Source: CAZRAL01 sp964598005
Lineage (GTDB): Bacteria; Pseudomonadota; Gammaproteobacteria; Burkholderiales; Usitatibacteraceae
DNA: 64,000 nucleotides
Assembly: GCA_964598005.1 (NCBI GenBank)
Contig: CAZRAL010000006.1
Location: forward strand, 17,018 to 81,017
Direction of reading: 5' to 3'
In this document: one piece after another, positions 1-7,420 of the stretch
How the letters are laid out: each line of letters begins with the position of its first letter
Position numbering within the stretch: the first letter of the stretch is position 1
Notes under the pieces: model-generated
The model's database searches: none
What the model was told of the DNA's origin: nothing
What the model saw: only the letters and a program-made list of their open reading frames with translations
Position numbers and translations under genes: made by a program

Positions 1-652
1 TATATATTTCACGGCCCGGGTAGATCGTCTGGTCAAAATCAGGAATGGTTACTTTACTCGATCTGGTAGACAGCGAAACAAGTGTCTTTACGCCTTGTAT
101 GAAAACACCAATCGGATAGCTGCTATAAAAAACCTCTTCCTTGACTGGCCTAAAATAACGAATATCTGGGAATGTCCACAACTTCGGAATACCCAAAACT
201 GCAACTATCCAACAGCAAAATACCACCAGATAGATTTTTTTTATTTCTCTTTTTATTAGGGCCTCATTATGGCGGGAAAAAGTGCAGGATAGGTAAACTA
301 CGATTCCCGAAAATCCTAGCAGAAATACCGGCCACCGAATTTGTGCATATTCATATATTTCCCTCCATGTGGTGTACCAAAGCGTCGACCACATCCCAGA
401 GTACGGCGCCTGCTTAAATTCGTAGATATAGCCGCTGTAAATTGCAACAAAAAATGCAAATGGTAGGTTCCATAACAAACATGATTGAAGCGTACGTGTC
501 CATAGCAGTGGAATAGCCACGCTGGTCAGGGAGAATCCGGTAAACGCAATCCAATCGAGCGTATCAAAGGGCTCGGCAACCCAAGAAATAAGGAAAAAAT
601 TTGGCCAAAAAATCCAGCATAGTGGCAATATAAAAACAATATATTTATTCAA
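1..652 (-). CDS. Partial phosphoethanolamine transferase-like membrane protein (N-terminal part, runs off left edge)
   Basis: A minus-strand reading frame stays open from a TTG at 652 to the window edge (about 217 residues), preceded by an in-frame TGA. The product begins MNKYIVFILPLCWIFW and has several hydrophobic segments. A stretch near residue 178, SSYPIGVFIQGVKTL, resembles the linker between the membrane domain and the sulfatase-fold domain of EptA-type lipid A phosphoethanolamine transferases. The catalytic domain would lie beyond the window. No good Shine-Dalgarno precedes the TTG, so the start is uncertain. A related full-length protein lies at 7421-9100. The family assignment is an inference from topology and this linker. 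Confidence 0.6.
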   Translation of the reverse strand, partial: MNKYIVFILPLCWIFWPNFFLISWVAEPFDTLDWIAFTGFSLTSVAIPLLWTRTLQSCLLWNLPFAFFVAIYSGYIYEFKQAPYSGMWSTLWYTTWREIYEYAQIRWPVFLLGFSGIVVYLSCTFSRHNEALIKREIKKIYLVVFCCWIVAVLGIPKLWTFPDIRYFRPVKEEVFYSSYPIGVFIQGVKTLVSLSTRSSKVTIPDFDQTIYPGREIY

Positions 653-785
653 TTTACAAGGATGGCATTTTCAGAAAAATGCACTATTAATGTTTTTTTG
701 ACAACGCGACGAGCCGTAGCTTAATGCCTGTGTTTTCTGCAATTACCTTTAATGATTCGATTTTTTTCAGTTATAAAAAAGGGTT

Positions 786-1113
786 CATCATCAATTTCAC
801 TGTGATTTTTCAATGGGTCTTTCCCGTTTGCCTGGATTTGTTCGCATGGAAAACTGACTCACCAGGAAGACCTCGTAGTGGGGTCAAGGGTGGCGAAGCC
901 GCGCCGATAGGCGCTTGCCCTTGATGCCACGCAGAGGTTCGTACGCTCGGGTATGGCTGCGGGTGCAACATTTTGCGCCCACAGCCATACCAAACAAAAG
1001 CGAACTGGATAATACTTGGTGATTTTTCCTATAGGGATCAAATGCAGCATCAGCAAGGCTTTCAGCCAATTACGAGCAAAAAACGCACAAAATAATCACA
1101 GTGAAATCGACGA
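786..1113. repeat. Gene-free region bounded by inverted repeats (possible degenerate mobile element)
   Basis: The stretch 653-1182 has no convincing gene. Arms at about 789-808 and 1093-1113 are inverted copies sharing the 13-mer ATCACAGTGAAAT plus further matches. Inside, 950-959 (GGTATGGCTG) pairs with 982-991 (CAGCCATACC), and GGGTGC pairs with GCGCCC further in, forming a long hairpin. Short open frames here look like chance. The arrangement resembles a decayed miniature element, but no transposase or clear target duplication is visible. Confidence 0.4.
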
Positions 1114-1120
1114 ACAACCT

Positions 1121-1150
1121 AAAAAAGAAGGGGCCTGTCGGCCCCTTCTT
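1121..1150 (-). terminator. Rho-independent terminator of pilA
   Basis: An 11-bp perfect stem, AAGAAGGGGCC at 1125-1135 against GGCCCCTTCTT at 1140-1150, with a 4-nt loop. On the minus strand it is followed by a U-run (the As at 1121-1126). It sits about 33 bases past the pilA stop codon. The T-run on the plus side would also allow bidirectional use. Confidence 0.85.
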
Positions 1151-1182
1151 TTTATTTAATGCAAAACTTCTATTTTTGCTAA

Positions 1183-1662
1183 TCAACCACGGCAGGAACC
1201 GGGCAATAAATTAGGTGTAACGGTGGTACCATCATTAGACAATCCACAACGCCATGAATGCACTGCAATCCCAACATCCGAGTTTGTAACCGCGTCGTTA
1301 GCATTTTTCATTGGCACAAGCGTTACAACTGTGTTATCGATAGTTGTATCACCAAAACCTGTAATTGTCACAGAAATCTTTCCTGCGTTAGTAGTATGGA
1401 TCTCTTTTACATACTTCGTTCCAGCACCCGATGCCACTTCACAGCCCCAAGCATCGGCATCTGGCAACGTCGTTTTGGAGGTTGATTGTATTGTTTCGGT
1501 AATCGAGGTACGGCAAGCTGAAGCTGCCAGTATGACTTCTGACATTTTGGCGCGCTTGGTGTAATTCTGATACGCTGGCAGCGCCACGGCAGCCAGAATG
1601 CCGATAATCGCCACGACGATCATCAGTTCGATGAGGGTAAAACCTTGTTGAACACGTTTCAT
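1183..1662 (-). CDS. pilA: Type IV pilin PilA (major prepilin)
   Basis: This is the structural subunit of type IV pili, about 159 residues. It has a short leader MKRVQQG, a prepilin peptidase site G|FTLIELMIVVAIIG with Glu at mature position 5, and the long hydrophobic N-terminal helix. Four cysteines follow (ACR and GCE in the middle; RCG and SCR near the C-terminus); the last pair could form the C-terminal disulfide loop of pseudopilus/pilin proteins. The ATG at 1662 is chosen because an AGGAGAAT Shine-Dalgarno lies just upstream; an upstream in-frame start would add 23 residues with no signal value. A sigma-54 promoter and a terminator frame the gene as a single transcription unit. PilA or a close minor paralogue is the best call. 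Confidence 0.93.
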   Translation of the reverse strand: MKRVQQGFTLIELMIVVAIIGILAAVALPAYQNYTKRAKMSEVILAASACRTSITETIQSTSKTTLPDADAWGCEVASGAGTKYVKEIHTTNAGKISVTITGFGDTTIDNTVVTLVPMKNANDAVTNSDVGIAVHSWRCGLSNDGTTVTPNLLPGSCRG

Positions 1663-1727
1663 ATATTCTCCTTGTAGAGGGTTAAAATCTTTCAAACACC
1701 AAAAAGTGTGTTTGCGTTGGCTTAAAA

Positions 1728-1742
1728 GCAATTAGCGTGCCA
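1728..1742 (-). promoter_or_regulatory. Sigma-54 (RpoN) promoter of pilA
   Basis: On the minus strand the sequence reads TGGCACGCTAATTGC, a perfect match to TGGCAC-N5-TTGC (-24/-12). Transcription would start near 1716, leaving a leader of about 54 bases before the pilA ATG. In related bacteria pilA is driven by RpoN with the PilS/PilR two-component system, so the same control is likely here. Confidence 0.88.
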
Positions 1743-1879
1743 GTTTTTCGTTTGAAAATTCAGATGACACCTGCAAATGTTAAAGATGCATTAGGCGATT
1801 AATCTGAAATTTCTGATTTTTCTGTATGGCGCCTTGATTGGAAAATGTTAAAGGAATAAATAAATCACGCCCCAAAGCT

Positions 1880-2034
1880 GTCATTCCGAGGAGTTTACGA
1901 CGAGGAATCTGCTGTTCAGATTTCCCTTTTTGGAGAAGGGGCAGGATTAGTATGGAATTGTTCGGGGTGACCCATTTTTTTACTCTCCGCATACGAAAAA
2001 AGCAGATTCCTCGTCGTAAACTCCTCGGAATGAC
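1880..2034. repeat. 34-bp perfect inverted repeat flanking an 87-bp centre
   Basis: The 34 bases at 1880-1913 (starting GTCATTCCGAGGAGTTTACG) are repeated exactly in inverse orientation at 2001-2034. The centre includes TTCCCTTTTTGGAGAAGGGG. This is the only notable content of the gene-free stretch 1743-2122 between the pilA promoter and the downstream end of the PilB-like gene. The structure suggests a non-autonomous palindromic element or a strong RNA hairpin; no protein is encoded. Confidence 0.8.
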
Positions 2035-2122
2035 ACACTAAAAGCACAAAAGTGACATTTTTTGTCAACTATCCGCCTGTTTTTGAACATCCTGTTTTTA
2101 AATAGGCTACTTTTTAAAAGAC

Positions 2123-4495
2123 CTACTTGATACAGACCGCCCGCACCTGCTTCATGTCAGTCACACCCATCATGACTTTTTCCATACCATCCATTTTGAG
2201 GGTGGACATGCCCTCTTCCACACATTTGACGAAAAGATCGGCGACGCGCGCTTTTTCCTGCACCAGTTTTTTCACCGCGTCGCTCGCCACCATCAATTCG
2301 TGCAGCCCGACCCGGCCCTTGTAACCACTTCCACCGCAGGTGTCACAGCCCTTAGGGCGGTAGAAGGTCAATTTGCCATCCTTGCCATATTCCTTCAGCC
2401 AATAATCATAGAGCTTTTTGGCTTCGCCTTGCGGGTCTTTTTTCCATGGTTCGGTTTGCCGCAAATCCGCGGTATATTCGTTCATGAATTGCTTTAGTTC
2501 TTCGCCATCGGGCGCATAGGCTTCTTTACAGGCTCCGCACAAGCGTTTGGCCAGCCGCTGTGCGAGGATGCCAAGCAGCGCATCGGCAAAATTGAAGGGA
2601 TCCATACCCATATCGAGCAGGCGGATCACCGCTTCCGGCGCGGAGTTGGTATGCAGGGTCGCAAATACCAGGTGTCCCGTGAGCGAGGCCTCGATGCCGA
2701 TATGCGTCGTTTCGGCATCGCGCATTTCGCCGACCATGATGATGTCCGGGTCGGCACGCAAAAAGGCTTTCATCACCACGGCAAAGTCGATGACTTTTTT
2801 GTTGACCTGTACCTGCCGCAAGCCCTTTTGGGTAATTTCAACCGGGTCTTCTGCAGTCCAGATTTTGGTGTCCGGCGTATTGAGGTAGCCCAGTACCGAA
2901 TGCAGAGTGGTTGTTTTACCCGAACCAGTCGGCCCGCAGACGAAAAATAATCCATACGGTCTGGAAACGGTTTGCACCAGATTGGTCCGGTTCTTGGTGG
3001 TCAAACCAAGTTTTTCCAAAGGAATCGGCTCGCCTGCCGCCAGAATACGCATGACAATATCCTCGACCCCGCCCGTGGTCGGAATGGTCGCCACCCGCAG
3101 TTCGATATCGAGCGGGCCAAATTTCTTGAACTTGATCTTGCCATCCTGTGGCTTGCGCTTTTCCGAAATATCGAGATCGCACATGATCTTGAGGCGTGCT
3201 ATAAGGGCACTGCGGTAGTTGGAAGGCACTTCGATATAGGGTTCCAGCGTTCCATCCTTGCGGAAACGGATGCCGGTCTTGCCTTTACCGGGCAGCGGTT
3301 CGATATGAATATCAGACGCCCCCTGATTATAGGCGTCCATGATAATTTTATTGACCAGCTTGACCAATTCATTATCAGCGGCAGCCGAAAGCTCGTCCCC
3401 GCCCACTTCTACAACCTCGTTATCTTCATCAAGGTTTGAGAGCAGGTCACCGATATCGTCGGTACCCAAGCCATCGACGCCAAAAAATTGGTCGAGCGTC
3501 TGCGTAAAATCGCGCGCCGTGCATACTTTGTAAATCGGTTTTTGTTTGGGGAAAATATTTTCCACCACCCGTGAACTTTTTACGTGCTCGGGGTCGGTGG
3601 TCATGACGATGATCCCCGCCTTACTGTCCTCAATAGGCAACCAGTTAGCCGATTGGGCATAATCTTTTTTGATGTTCTTCAACAAATCGACCGGTTTGGG
3701 GCGATCAGCCTTGTATGGCACATATTCAACGCCAAAATATTTGGCCAATGCTGCGCCGATAATCTGCGGCTTGACCTGAAATTCATCGATAAGAATGTCT
3801 TCAACGTTTTTGTTTTTACGGCGCGCAGTTCGTGTTGCCAGCTCCAATTCGCCTTCGGATATAACATTGTCAATAATCAAATATTCGAATTTGGACTTGA
3901 TTGGCCCGCCGGCCTTCTGGCGTACGCGGAACGCGATAGCCAGGGTTTTCGCCAGCTCGGTCACGCCTTCTTCCGCCAATGGGGGAAAAGCAGTCCCCGC
4001 AAGATGATTGATGACCTGAATCACCCCCAGCAGATCGCCGCTTTCCGCAACAAGGATAGGTGCAACCATCATCTGCTTGGTACGGTACCCCGTGCGCTGG
4101 TCAACTGCCTTGAGAAAAGATACGCTAGGCGAATAGCCTTTCAGTTCGGCATCATCGTAGACATCCTTGATATTCATGGGACGTTTGTTCATTGCGCTGT
4201 AACCTGCAATCGAACTTTCGGACAAGGGAAGTTTGATGTCCTTGAAAGAATTTAATCCTGATTTAACCTTGGAAACAATTGATTGGCCATCCTCGGCCAT
4301 GACATAAATCGTCAAGCGGTCCGCATTTAATAGCTGGCAGATGTCACGCGCCACATCGAGCATGATTTCATCGATATTCGATGTGGAATGAATGCGGTTG
4401 GTCACCGCCTGAAGTTTTTTGGAAAACTCCAGTCTCAACGATATATCGGCAACATTGAACGTGCCGGCTGATTTCGGATCTGTTACAGCACTCAT
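2123..4495 (-). CDS. GspE/PilB-family ATPase with N-terminal GAF domain
   Basis: A cytoplasmic hexameric ATPase of the type that powers pilus or type II secretion assembly, 790 residues. Residues about 28-190 form a GAF sensory domain, about 200-340 a MshEN/T2SSE-N domain, and about 370-790 the ATPase core. Walker A is GPTGSGKTTT at 521-530, the Asp/Walker B block is DPDIIMVGEMRD, and a zinc-type CGAC...CDTCGGSGYKGR motif lies in the C-terminal part. Ordinary PilB (about 570 residues) lacks the GAF domain, so this is a regulated paralogue rather than canonical PilB. It is the last gene of a minus-strand run with PP2C, FHA and metallo-beta-lactamase genes, suggesting control by a small ligand and by Ser/Thr phosphorylation (inference). 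Confidence 0.88.
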   Translation of the reverse strand: MSAVTDPKSAGTFNVADISLRLEFSKKLQAVTNRIHSTSNIDEIMLDVARDICQLLNADRLTIYVMAEDGQSIVSKVKSGLNSFKDIKLPLSESSIAGYSAMNKRPMNIKDVYDDAELKGYSPSVSFLKAVDQRTGYRTKQMMVAPILVAESGDLLGVIQVINHLAGTAFPPLAEEGVTELAKTLAIAFRVRQKAGGPIKSKFEYLIIDNVISEGELELATRTARRKNKNVEDILIDEFQVKPQIIGAALAKYFGVEYVPYKADRPKPVDLLKNIKKDYAQSANWLPIEDSKAGIIVMTTDPEHVKSSRVVENIFPKQKPIYKVCTARDFTQTLDQFFGVDGLGTDDIGDLLSNLDEDNEVVEVGGDELSAAADNELVKLVNKIIMDAYNQGASDIHIEPLPGKGKTGIRFRKDGTLEPYIEVPSNYRSALIARLKIMCDLDISEKRKPQDGKIKFKKFGPLDIELRVATIPTTGGVEDIVMRILAAGEPIPLEKLGLTTKNRTNLVQTVSRPYGLFFVCGPTGSGKTTTLHSVLGYLNTPDTKIWTAEDPVEITQKGLRQVQVNKKVIDFAVVMKAFLRADPDIIMVGEMRDAETTHIGIEASLTGHLVFATLHTNSAPEAVIRLLDMGMDPFNFADALLGILAQRLAKRLCGACKEAYAPDGEELKQFMNEYTADLRQTEPWKKDPQGEAKKLYDYWLKEYGKDGKLTFYRPKGCDTCGGSGYKGRVGLHELMVASDAVKKLVQEKARVADLFVKCVEEGMSTLKMDGMEKVMMGVTDMKQVRAVCIK

Positions 4496-4537
4496 GACTT
4501 TACCTCTCGAACTCCATCTATCGGTATGGCGGCACGG

Positions 4538-5305
4538 TTACAAATCAAATACCATGCCGTTCTCAAGCATGCGCGGTTTCCATTTTGCCGCATCGCGGGC
4601 AATTTCATTCATGGTTAATTGCACTTCGCCCGGTTTTAAATGCGTAATATAGATTTCAACCGCCCGTTCCAGTTTCGCCAGTTCCTCCGCCAGCATACTT
4701 GGGCATAAATGTTTCGATGCGATAGCGATATCTTTTTCCTTGTTGGAAAAAGCTGTTTCGATAATCAAATATTTCAGATTGGCCGTGGCATTGGCAACTT
4801 TCCACAATTCATCGTTGGTTGATGTATCCCCGCTGAACAAGAGGCTGTGCTGGCCGCTATCCAGCAAATAACCAACGGCGGGAACAACATGATTGGCGGG
4901 AATAGCCGTTATTTTTCGTTTACTCTTTACTACGGTTTCGCCAATCCTGATTTCGCGATACGCCATAAAGGGATTACTTAGATTAGGGATTTGCGAAAAG
5001 TCTGGCCATAATTTATCGTTGAATAGATGATCCTTGAGTATTTGCAAAACCGCTGCTGTAGCGTAAAGGGTAATCGGCTTGTTACGCATCCAGCAGACCG
5101 TATCCACCAGAAACGCAATACTGGTGACATGATCCAGATGGGAATGTGTAATAAAGATATGATCTATTTTTGCTAATTGCTCAACGGAAAGATCACCAAC
5201 GCCTGTACCCGCATCAATGAGGATATCATCGTCGATCAACATTGAGGTTGTACGAAATTGCCCGCCAATCCCGCCGCTACATCCTAGTATTTTTATGCGC
5301 ATCAT
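4538..5305 (-). CDS. Metallo-beta-lactamase-fold hydrolase, class II cyclic-nucleotide phosphodiesterase-like
   Basis: A 255-residue MBL-fold enzyme related to RNase Z and to class II 3',5'-cyclic-nucleotide phosphodiesterases. Metal ligands are visible: THSHLDH near residue 54, a His in ANHVVP, SGDTS in the middle, and ITHLKPG near the C-terminus. It starts ATGATGCGC, and the second Met is equally possible. The gap to the downstream GAF-ATPase gene is about 40 bases, so they are probably cotranscribed. A cyclic-nucleotide substrate would fit a neighbour carrying a GAF domain, but the substrate is not shown by sequence; tRNA-processing or general phosphodiesterase activity is possible. Confidence 0.75.
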   Translation of the reverse strand: MMRIKILGCSGGIGGQFRTTSMLIDDDILIDAGTGVGDLSVEQLAKIDHIFITHSHLDHVTSIAFLVDTVCWMRNKPITLYATAAVLQILKDHLFNDKLWPDFSQIPNLSNPFMAYREIRIGETVVKSKRKITAIPANHVVPAVGYLLDSGQHSLLFSGDTSTNDELWKVANATANLKYLIIETAFSNKEKDIAIASKHLCPSMLAEELAKLERAVEIYITHLKPGEVQLTMNEIARDAAKWKPRMLENGMVFDL

Positions 5306-5481
5306 GGCCCCGAATTAGCCGCAACGACCATTTAGTAATATTTTTTGGCCCGAGCGGAATGACTGATCAAATAGCCATTATGCGGAATCCCAGGCGAAAA
5401 ATATGTGCGGTACTTCACATCTTTCCGTACAGCGCGTAATTTTGTACGTCACTCACATGAATATGTTCGTACAAAACCGGG

Positions 5482-6249
5482 TTACGGCTTGTAGAAAAAC
5501 TCCATTTTCACTCCGGCAATTTCGATCAAATCATGATCGTTTAATACCTTAGCCTGTGCTCCCAGAGCCGTACCATTAACAGTCGGGAAATTGGCTCCCT
5601 CTACATGGGTAATGAAATACCCTGTCGGTCGGCGGGTAATAACCGCGACTTGAGCACCCGGTTTGCCGATCGTCGTAAGATTTTTGGTCAGCTCCAGCAC
5701 GCGTCCAGCCGCCGCCCCTGACAACACTTGAATGGCTGCCTCGCGTACCGCACCGGCAACTTCCGCATGCGCTGGCGATTTTATTGGTGCAGATGCTATT
5801 GAAGGCGCAGCAGGAGTTGGTGCTGTTATAGAGGGATTAAAAGCCTTCAAATTGTTTTGCGTGTCAGACATTTTTGGTGCCGTTGCACTGGCTGGCGCCA
5901 CAGCAGGCGGTTTGCGGATAATCATGGTCTTTTCAAAATCGGCCTGGTTCGCTGTATTGGGAGCATCGTTGAAATATTTAAGTTTGTGTTTGCCAATTTC
6001 TATGACATCGTTGTTTTGCAAAAAATGTTTTTTAACCGGCTTACCATTCACCAATGTACCGTTGGTGCTGTTCAGGTCTTCGATAAAGGAATCGCTGAGA
6101 ATGGTGATAATGGCAGCGTGCTCTCCGGAAACCGCCAGATTATCGACCTGGATATCGTTATGCGGCTTGCGCCCAAGCGTTGTCCGCTCTTTATTGAGCG
6201 GGATTTCCTTGAGTACGGTTCCATCGACGCTTAAAATCAGTTTTGCCAT
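5482..6249 (-). CDS. Double FHA-domain protein
   Basis: 255 residues with two forkhead-associated domains joined by an Ala/Pro-rich linker (about 115-170). FHA1 (about 20-95) has the phosphothreonine-binding signature: GRKPHNDI, SGEHA, LNSTNGTLVNG. FHA2 (about 175-255) is degenerate: it has IGKPGAQVAV and TVNG but lacks the Ser-x-x-His pair, so it may bind protein without phosphate. FHA proteins read out Ser/Thr-kinase signalling. The gene lies 57 bases downstream of a PP2C phosphatase gene on the same strand, matching a phosphatase plus phospho-reader pair. No kinase gene is present in the window. Confidence 0.88.
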   Translation of the reverse strand: MAKLILSVDGTVLKEIPLNKERTTLGRKPHNDIQVDNLAVSGEHAAIITILSDSFIEDLNSTNGTLVNGKPVKKHFLQNNDVIEIGKHKLKYFNDAPNTANQADFEKTMIIRKPPAVAPASATAPKMSDTQNNLKAFNPSITAPTPAAPSIASAPIKSPAHAEVAGAVREAAIQVLSGAAAGRVLELTKNLTTIGKPGAQVAVITRRPTGYFITHVEGANFPTVNGTALGAQAKVLNDHDLIEIAGVKMEFFYKP

Positions 6250-6306
6250 AGCCTTAATTCCCCAATAAACCTGTTATGCCGTTGTTTTTAAAAAAGCAGC
6301 GGAGTT

Positions 6307-7134
6307 TTAATCGAACCAGCCCTTAACCCGCTTCAACAGCCCTTTTTTTGCTGCAAAATCGCTGTTTACCTTCACTAACATCACCGAGACATTATCACGC
6401 CCGCCCGCATCATTGGCAGATTGAATCAACTGTAGGGCTGTTACTTCCAGATTTGCCTTGAGCGCGATCAACGTCATCTGGATTTCCTCGTCATCGATCA
6501 TGTCGTTCAGTCCGTCGGAGCACAATAAATATATATCACCGATACGCGTATCGTAACTGTGAATTTCTGCTTCGACTTCGGCATCGATCCCCAAGGCACG
6601 AGTGACCAAGTTTTTATTATGCGATTGCCGCGCATCTTCCTTGCTGATCAGGCCAGAATCGATTTGCTCCTGCAGTAACGAATGATCCCGGGTAATTTGT
6701 TCCAGTGTTTCCTTACGCAAACGGTAAAGGCGCGAATCGCCAATATGACCCACGGTCAGAAAATTATCGTAAAACAAACATGCGACCAGGGTGGTTCCCA
6801 TTCCTGCGCATTGTGGATCCTTTTTTGCCGCTTCAAAAATAGCAGTGTTAGCTAGGCGCACCTGCTCTTGAATAAGCCTTTCTGCCAGTGCCTTGGCACT
6901 CTCCCGATCCAATTGGGCAGGCTTCCATGCCTGCGCAAGGCCAGACGCAATCAGTGAGGTGGCCATTCCGCTTGCGACTTCACCCGCGTTATATCCTCCC
7001 ATGCCATCGGCCAGCACCACAATTCCCAACTCAGGACGTGTTTCGACACAATCCTCGTTGTGGTCGCGCACCTGTCCCGGGTCGGTCATGCTGACTATTT
7101 CCAGTGCCCCTGTTAAAACCACTTCACCTCCCAC
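6307..7134 (-). CDS. PP2C-type Ser/Thr protein phosphatase (PppA/Stp1-like)
   Basis: A metal-dependent protein phosphatase, about 275 residues, cytoplasmic with no membrane segment. The PP2C motifs run in order: DPGQVRDHNEDC, VLADGMGGYNAGEVAS, GMGTTLV, VGHIGDSRLYRL, RDHSLL, LCSDGLNDM and GGRDNVSVMLV, so all metal-binding Asp residues are present. The start is uncertain. GTG at 7134 is given; a GTG at 7122 also lies close to the GGGAGGTG Shine-Dalgarno. An ATG 15 codons in would cut the first beta-strand and is unlikely. First gene of the PP2C-FHA-MBL-ATPase run; it likely reverses phosphorylation of targets seen by the FHA protein. Confidence 0.9.
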   Translation of the reverse strand: MGGEVVLTGALEIVSMTDPGQVRDHNEDCVETRPELGIVVLADGMGGYNAGEVASGMATSLIASGLAQAWKPAQLDRESAKALAERLIQEQVRLANTAIFEAAKKDPQCAGMGTTLVACLFYDNFLTVGHIGDSRLYRLRKETLEQITRDHSLLQEQIDSGLISKEDARQSHNKNLVTRALGIDAEVEAEIHSYDTRIGDIYLLCSDGLNDMIDDEEIQMTLIALKANLEVTALQLIQSANDAGGRDNVSVMLVKVNSDFAAKKGLLKRVKGWFD

Positions 7135-7420
7135 CCATACCGTTTATTCACTTTTTCGACCGGGCAATTTTGGTTGTGCCACCTAAGGCGTTGGCCTCGA
7201 ATTTCATACTAAACATTTATAAAGTGATATCTTGTCAAACAGAAACTGATCAGGAATTTTTGTCACGCCAGAGCGGTTTAACGGGATATTTTTTTACATT
7301 AATAATAACTTAAAAAAAATATTTAAGGAACAATACTTGAATCAACCTAGATGCATATGATTTTTTTGAAAAAATAGAATTTAATTTGCTATACAAGTAG
7401 CATTTTCTTTAGGTACAAAA
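7135..7420. other. AT-rich intergenic region, probable promoter area of the PP2C operon
   Basis: This gene-free stretch is clearly richer in A/T than its surroundings and holds runs such as AATTTTTGTCACG and several A/T tracts. It lies upstream of the PP2C gene and downstream of the EptA-like gene, both on the minus strand. No convincing -35/-10 pair, hairpin terminator or repeat was found by eye. Confidence 0.3.

Noticed and set aside
172..417. Plus-strand open frame near the left edge
   Set aside because: It runs opposite to the long minus-strand frame (1-652) that has coherent membrane-protein sequence; it has no motif or ribosome-binding site.
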